A stretch of 8,074 nt of DNA from an uncultured Sutterella sp. (GTDB lineage Bacteria > Pseudomonadota > Gammaproteobacteria > Burkholderiales > Burkholderiaceae_F), in NCBI GenBank assembly GCA_905192805.1, contig CAJJMF010000122.1, positions 1 to 8,074 on the forward strand. Direction: 5' to 3'. Positions 5,847-8,074 of this stretch are shown in pieces (positions within the stretch are counted from its first letter, which is position 1; each line of letters starts with the position of its first letter). The notes below the pieces were generated by a model that worked only from the letters and a program-made list of their open reading frames with translations, ran no database searches and was not told the origin of the DNA. The position numbers were made by a program, and so were the translations under genes.

Positions 5847-6489
5847 TTTAATCCAGATGATTTTTGACTCCACACTAGAAACGCTTTTAATGGTGTTGGT
5901 GTCAGGCGGGATCGGGGCAATTTTTGGGATTCCGTTAGGGATTGCACTCTTTGTGACGGACAAAAAATCCTTTTTACCCATGCCTGCCTTCAATACGGTC
6001 CTAGGAACCCTGATTAACGCTTTGCGTTCAATTCCGTTCATCATCTTATTGGTGGCCATCATTCCCTTTACACGTCTCGTGGTGGGCTCCTCGATTGGGA
6101 CGGCAGCAGCCATTGTCCCGCTTACCTTGGCGGTGGCTCCCTTCATTGCCCGTATCGTGGAAACCAGTCTGCGTGAAGTCGATAAGGGCTTAGTCGAAGC
6201 CGCCCAAGCCATGGGGGCTACGAACCTTCAGATCATCACGAAGGTGCTTTTGCCGGAAGCCCTGCCAGGGATTGTGGCCGGTCTGACCATCTCGATCATT
6301 AGTTTGATCGGTTACTCGGCCATGGCGGGTGCAGTGGGCGGTGGCGGTCTCGGTGACTTAGGGATTCGTTACGGCTATCAACGCTTCATGCCCGAAGTCA
6401 TGTGGACGGTGGTCTTAGTGTTGATCTTCTTGGTGCAAGGGGTTCAGTCCCTGGGTGACTGGTTCGTTCGCCGTCTCTCGCACAAGTAA
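5836..6489 (+). CDS. metI: Methionine ABC importer, permease MetI
   Basis: Membrane subunit of the methionine importer. The protein has 217 residues, the usual MetI length, with five hydrophobic segments: about 15-40, 52-78, 86-106, 143-165 and 190-205. The cytoplasmic coupling motif that contacts the ATPase is visible as EAAQAMGATNLQIITKVLLP (121-140). The segment VGGGGLGDLGIRYGYQRF (168-184) is typical of MetI. The start overlaps the end of metN and has a strong AGGAG site. A good hairpin terminator follows 25 bp after the stop, and no metQ (substrate-binding lipoprotein) is found downstream in this window, so the importer must use a MetQ encoded elsewhere. Confidence 0.96.
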   Translation: MSSNLIQMIFDSTLETLLMVLVSGGIGAIFGIPLGIALFVTDKKSFLPMPAFNTVLGTLINALRSIPFIILLVAIIPFTRLVVGSSIGTAAAIVPLTLAVAPFIARIVETSLREVDKGLVEAAQAMGATNLQIITKVLLPEALPGIVAGLTISIISLIGYSAMAGAVGGGGLGDLGIRYGYQRFMPEVMWTVVLVLIFLVQGVQSLGDWFVRRLSHK

Positions 6490-6514
6490 TCCGTCGACCG
6501 AGTCAAAGACCTGA

Positions 6515-6551
6515 GGGGCCGTGGGGAATGTTCCCTACGGCCTTACGTTTT
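6515..6551 (+). terminator. Intrinsic terminator of metNI
   Basis: A 12-bp stem with one G-U pair (6517-6528 with 6531-6542, GGCCGT... against ...ACGGCC) is followed by TTACGTTTT. It starts about 25 nt after the metI stop and separates metNI from the next gene. Confidence 0.85.
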
Positions 6552-6583
6552 CGAGTCTATCCAGACATGCCCGAAACGCTTTT

Positions 6584-6592
6584 TGTTAAAAT
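6584..6592 (+). promoter_or_regulatory. Extended -10 promoter of the psiE-like gene
   Basis: TGTTAAAAT is an extended -10 (TG, one base, TAAAAT), which can work with a poor -35. Upstream only a partial GACA (6564-6567) is seen. Transcription would start near 6599, within the palindrome at 6594-6605. Confidence 0.5.
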
Positions 6593-6593
6593 G

Positions 6594-6605
6594 ACTCGAT
6601 CGAGT
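6594..6605. promoter_or_regulatory. 12-bp palindrome at the psiE-like start site
   Basis: ACTCGATCGAGT is perfectly self-complementary and sits across the expected transcription start of the psiE-like gene. This is a position from which a repressor could block transcription. The protein that might bind is unknown; no Pho box is visible. Confidence 0.35.
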
Positions 6606-6656
6606 GGGGCGCTACGACCCTGCTCGTTTGTTCGACTTTTTTGACCACAGCCTAAA

Positions 6657-7085
6657 ATGCAAGAACCTCATTCGCACGACCCGCTCGATACACCCTCCCC
6701 CATGTTGGTTTATTCAGCGAAGAAATTCAATTCACTGATTACTTACGTGCAGGCATTCACCCTTTTTGCGATTGCCGTTGCCACGATTGTGGGGATTTCT
6801 TCGTCGGTCCTCGATATGATCGACAACCGCATGGCCAGTCTCGGGGACTTGCTGTTGCTTTTCTTGTATATCGAAATCCTGTCGATGATTAAAGGTTCGG
6901 CCCTCGGTACGCGTGAAATTCCAATTCGTACACCGGTTGCCCTTGCCATTGTGGCCATTGCTCGATTCTTCGTGGTCGACGTCGAACACATGACGCCAAA
7001 TTTTATGCTGATGACCGCCGGGTCCATCCTAATTCTGGTTATTGCACTTTATGTGCTCAGTAAAGTGATTCACCGAGATTTTTAA
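6657..7085 (+). CDS. PsiE-family membrane protein
   Basis: A 142-residue integral membrane protein of the phosphate-starvation-inducible PsiE family (the Escherichia coli member has 136 residues). Its biochemical function is not established. Four hydrophobic segments are visible: about 28-52, 62-79, 92-108 and 115-136. The family core is clear in ASLGDLLLLFLYIEILSMIKG (60-80), with acidic residues inside the second segment, and in RTPVALAIVAIARFFVVDVE (91-110). The first ~20 residues are hydrophilic and variable. No convincing ribosome binding site precedes the ATG at 6657. The in-frame ATG of residue 16 (6702) is an alternative start, equally unsupported. The gene is monocistronic: a terminator precedes it, and a hairpin plus a tRNA promoter follow. 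Confidence 0.88.
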   Translation: MQEPHSHDPLDTPSPMLVYSAKKFNSLITYVQAFTLFAIAVATIVGISSSVLDMIDNRMASLGDLLLLFLYIEILSMIKGSALGTREIPIRTPVALAIVAIARFFVVDVEHMTPNFMLMTAGSILILVIALYVLSKVIHRDF

Positions 7086-7140
7086 TCACGGTTTTTGGGG
7101 ATGGTACGATCGATTGCCCCCAATCCCCAGAAAACGTGAT
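7085..7140. repeat. Long imperfect inverted repeat between psiE-like gene and tRNA-Gly
   Basis: ATCACG + TTTT + TGGGGAT pairs with ATCCCCA + AAAA + CGTGAT, 17 bp in all with one bulged G on each arm and a loop of about 20 nt. It begins at the stop codon of the psiE-like gene. The inner TTGGGG can alternatively pair with CCCCAA (7118-7123). No T run follows on either strand, so it is not a textbook terminator, though it may stabilise the 3' end of the mRNA. Confidence 0.6.
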
Positions 7141-7145
7141 AGAAT
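7137..7145 (+). promoter_or_regulatory. Extended -10 promoter of tRNA-Gly
   Basis: TGATAGAAT is a TG-extended -10 with TAGAAT (5 of 6 matches) 12 nt before the mature tRNA. A good -35 at the right distance is not seen. The element overlaps the right arm of the inverted repeat at 7085-7140. Confidence 0.55.
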
Positions 7146-7156
7146 TCACCTCACTT

Positions 7157-7230
7157 GCGGGTGTAGCTCAATGGTAGAGCCGTAGCTTCCCAAGCTAAAG
7201 ACGAGGGTTCGATTCCCTTCACCCGCTCCA
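7157..7230 (+). tRNA. tRNA-Gly (anticodon CCC)
   Basis: 74 nt with encoded CCA. The acceptor arm GCGGGTG pairs with CACCCGC, and the discriminator is T. The D arm is GCTC...GAGC, the anticodon loop TTCCCAA has CCC at 7189-7191, and the T arm is GAGGG-TTCGATT-CCCTT. It reads GGG. The anticodon stem GTAGC/GCTAA has a G-A mismatch at its outer end. It is flanked by its own promoter and a strong terminator. Confidence 0.95.
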
Positions 7231-7237
7231 GAATTTC

Positions 7238-7274
7238 TTAACCCGCTGCGTTCACTCCAGCGGGTTAATTTTTT
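7238..7274 (+). terminator. Intrinsic terminator of tRNA-Gly
   Basis: A perfect 11-bp stem TTAACCCGCTG/CAGCGGGTTAA (7238-7248 and 7258-7268) with a 9-nt loop is followed by TTTTTT (7269-7274). It begins 8 nt after the tRNA end and only 17 nt before the trmB start. Confidence 0.93.
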
Positions 7275-7291
7275 GACTTTTCCCTAGCACT

Positions 7292-8029
7292 ATGCCCAAT
7301 CGAGAAGATAAGCCTGAGCTCACCGCCGAAGAGTTAGAAGCGCTGAAAAAGCGCCATATTCGCTCCTTCGTTAAACGCCGTGGGCACATTTCTGCCGCAC
7401 AACAACGTGCCTTAGAAAACGCCTTACCCAAGTACAAGGTTGAGTATGCGCCTCAACTCTGGAATCCCGTCGCCATTTTTGGCCGTGAAGCCCCGCTCGT
7501 TCTGGAGATCGGTTGCGGGATGGGTGAAACGACTGCGGCGATTGCCGAGGCTTGCCCTCAGGTGAATTTCATCGGGTGTGAAGTCTTTGAAGCCGGCGTG
7601 GGCGCCCTCTCCAAATTGCTCGATGAGAAGAATCTCACCAATGTGCGCATCATCCAGCATGACGCGGTCGAAATTGTCCGTGACATGATTCCCGATGCTA
7701 GCCTGGACGGCGTGCATATCTACTTCCCGGACCCGTGGCGTAAAGCGCGTCACCATAAGCGCCGCTTGGTGGCTCAACCCTTTATTGAACTCTTAAGCCA
7801 GAAGATTAAAGTGGGGGGTTACTTACATTGCGCCACCGACTGGGAAAATTACGCCTTACAGATGATGGAAGTGCTCTCCGGCGAACCCGCCTTACGCAAC
7901 CTTCACGGTGAAGGTGAGTGGAGCCCTGTGATGGGGAATCCGCTCTGCGAACGACCGCGAACCAAGTTCCAAGCCCGCGGGGAACGCTTGGGTTATGGGA
8001 TCTGGGATCTCGTCTTTATTCGCCAATAA
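7292..8029 (+). CDS. trmB: tRNA (guanine-N7-)-methyltransferase TrmB
   Basis: A cytoplasmic enzyme that transfers a methyl group from S-adenosylmethionine to N7 of G46 in the variable loop of many tRNAs. The protein has 245 residues, close to the family length. Visible landmarks are the N-terminal IRSFVKRRG (23-31), SAM-binding motif LEIGCGMGETT (71-81), acidic residue E97 in GCEVFEAGVG, D124, the catalytic-region motif YFPDPWRKARHHKRR (144-158), ATDWENYA (181-188), and the C-terminal signature RPRTKFQARGERLGYGIWDL (221-240). The ATG at 7292 has no strong ribosome binding site. A terminator lies just upstream and no separate promoter fits in the 17-bp gap, so expression may come from read-through of the tRNA-Gly unit. 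A terminator follows directly. Confidence 0.96.
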   Translation: MPNREDKPELTAEELEALKKRHIRSFVKRRGHISAAQQRALENALPKYKVEYAPQLWNPVAIFGREAPLVLEIGCGMGETTAAIAEACPQVNFIGCEVFEAGVGALSKLLDEKNLTNVRIIQHDAVEIVRDMIPDASLDGVHIYFPDPWRKARHHKRRLVAQPFIELLSQKIKVGGYLHCATDWENYALQMMEVLSGEPALRNLHGEGEWSPVMGNPLCERPRTKFQARGERLGYGIWDLVFIRQ

Positions 8030-8034
8030 CACTC

Positions 8035-8063
8035 AAAAAAGCCTTGCGTCAAGCGAGGCTTTT
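8035..8063. terminator. Intrinsic terminator of trmB, probably bidirectional
   Basis: An 11-bp stem with one G-U pair: AAAAGCCTTGC (8037-8047) with GCGAGGCTTTT (8053-8063), loop GTCAA. There are T's on the plus-strand side, and A's before the stem that become T's on the minus strand. It begins about 6 nt after the trmB stop and could also stop transcription arriving from the right. Confidence 0.85.
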
Positions 8064-8074
8064 CGTTAGAACTA

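Overview
The window is ordinary chromosomal sequence from a Gram-negative bacterium, most likely a betaproteobacterium, possibly of the order Burkholderiales. This placement rests on the style of RecA, the recA-recX-terC order, a MetN with a C-terminal NIL domain, and a PsiE-like protein. It is inferred from protein appearance, not from a search. Coding regions look near 50% G+C, and the spacers are clearly richer in A+T.

Layout. Positions 1-571 hold no gene I can support: an A+T-rich spacer with short repeats. A leftward block (574-3911) follows, read from right to left. It comprises a recA upstream region with an 18-bp perfect palindrome, recA (371 aa), a strong intrinsic terminator, recX with an unusually long N-terminal extension (367 aa), terC (245 aa, GTG start) and a terC terminator. 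From 3912 everything points right: a sigma70-type promoter drives four tandem tRNA-Lys genes (one TTT, three CTT). Then come a 226-bp leader, the overlapping pair metN-metI with a terminator, a PsiE-family membrane protein, tRNA-Gly(CCC) with its own promoter and terminator, and trmB with a terminator at the right edge.

How the genes work together. RecA and RecX form the recombinase and modulator pair, and the hairpin between them should keep RecX far below RecA. MetN and MetI are the ATPase and permease of a D/L-methionine importer; the substrate-binding protein MetQ is not next to them. TrmB makes m7G46 in tRNAs and lies beside a tRNA gene, though the two are separated by a terminator. TerC and PsiE are membrane proteins of less certain role.

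I see no mobile element, CRISPR array or clearly new defence or secretion system. The points most worth a second look are the RecX extension, the non-canonical palindrome in front of recA, the amplified Lys tRNA cluster with compensatory changes, and the regulatory palindromes in front of metN and psiE.
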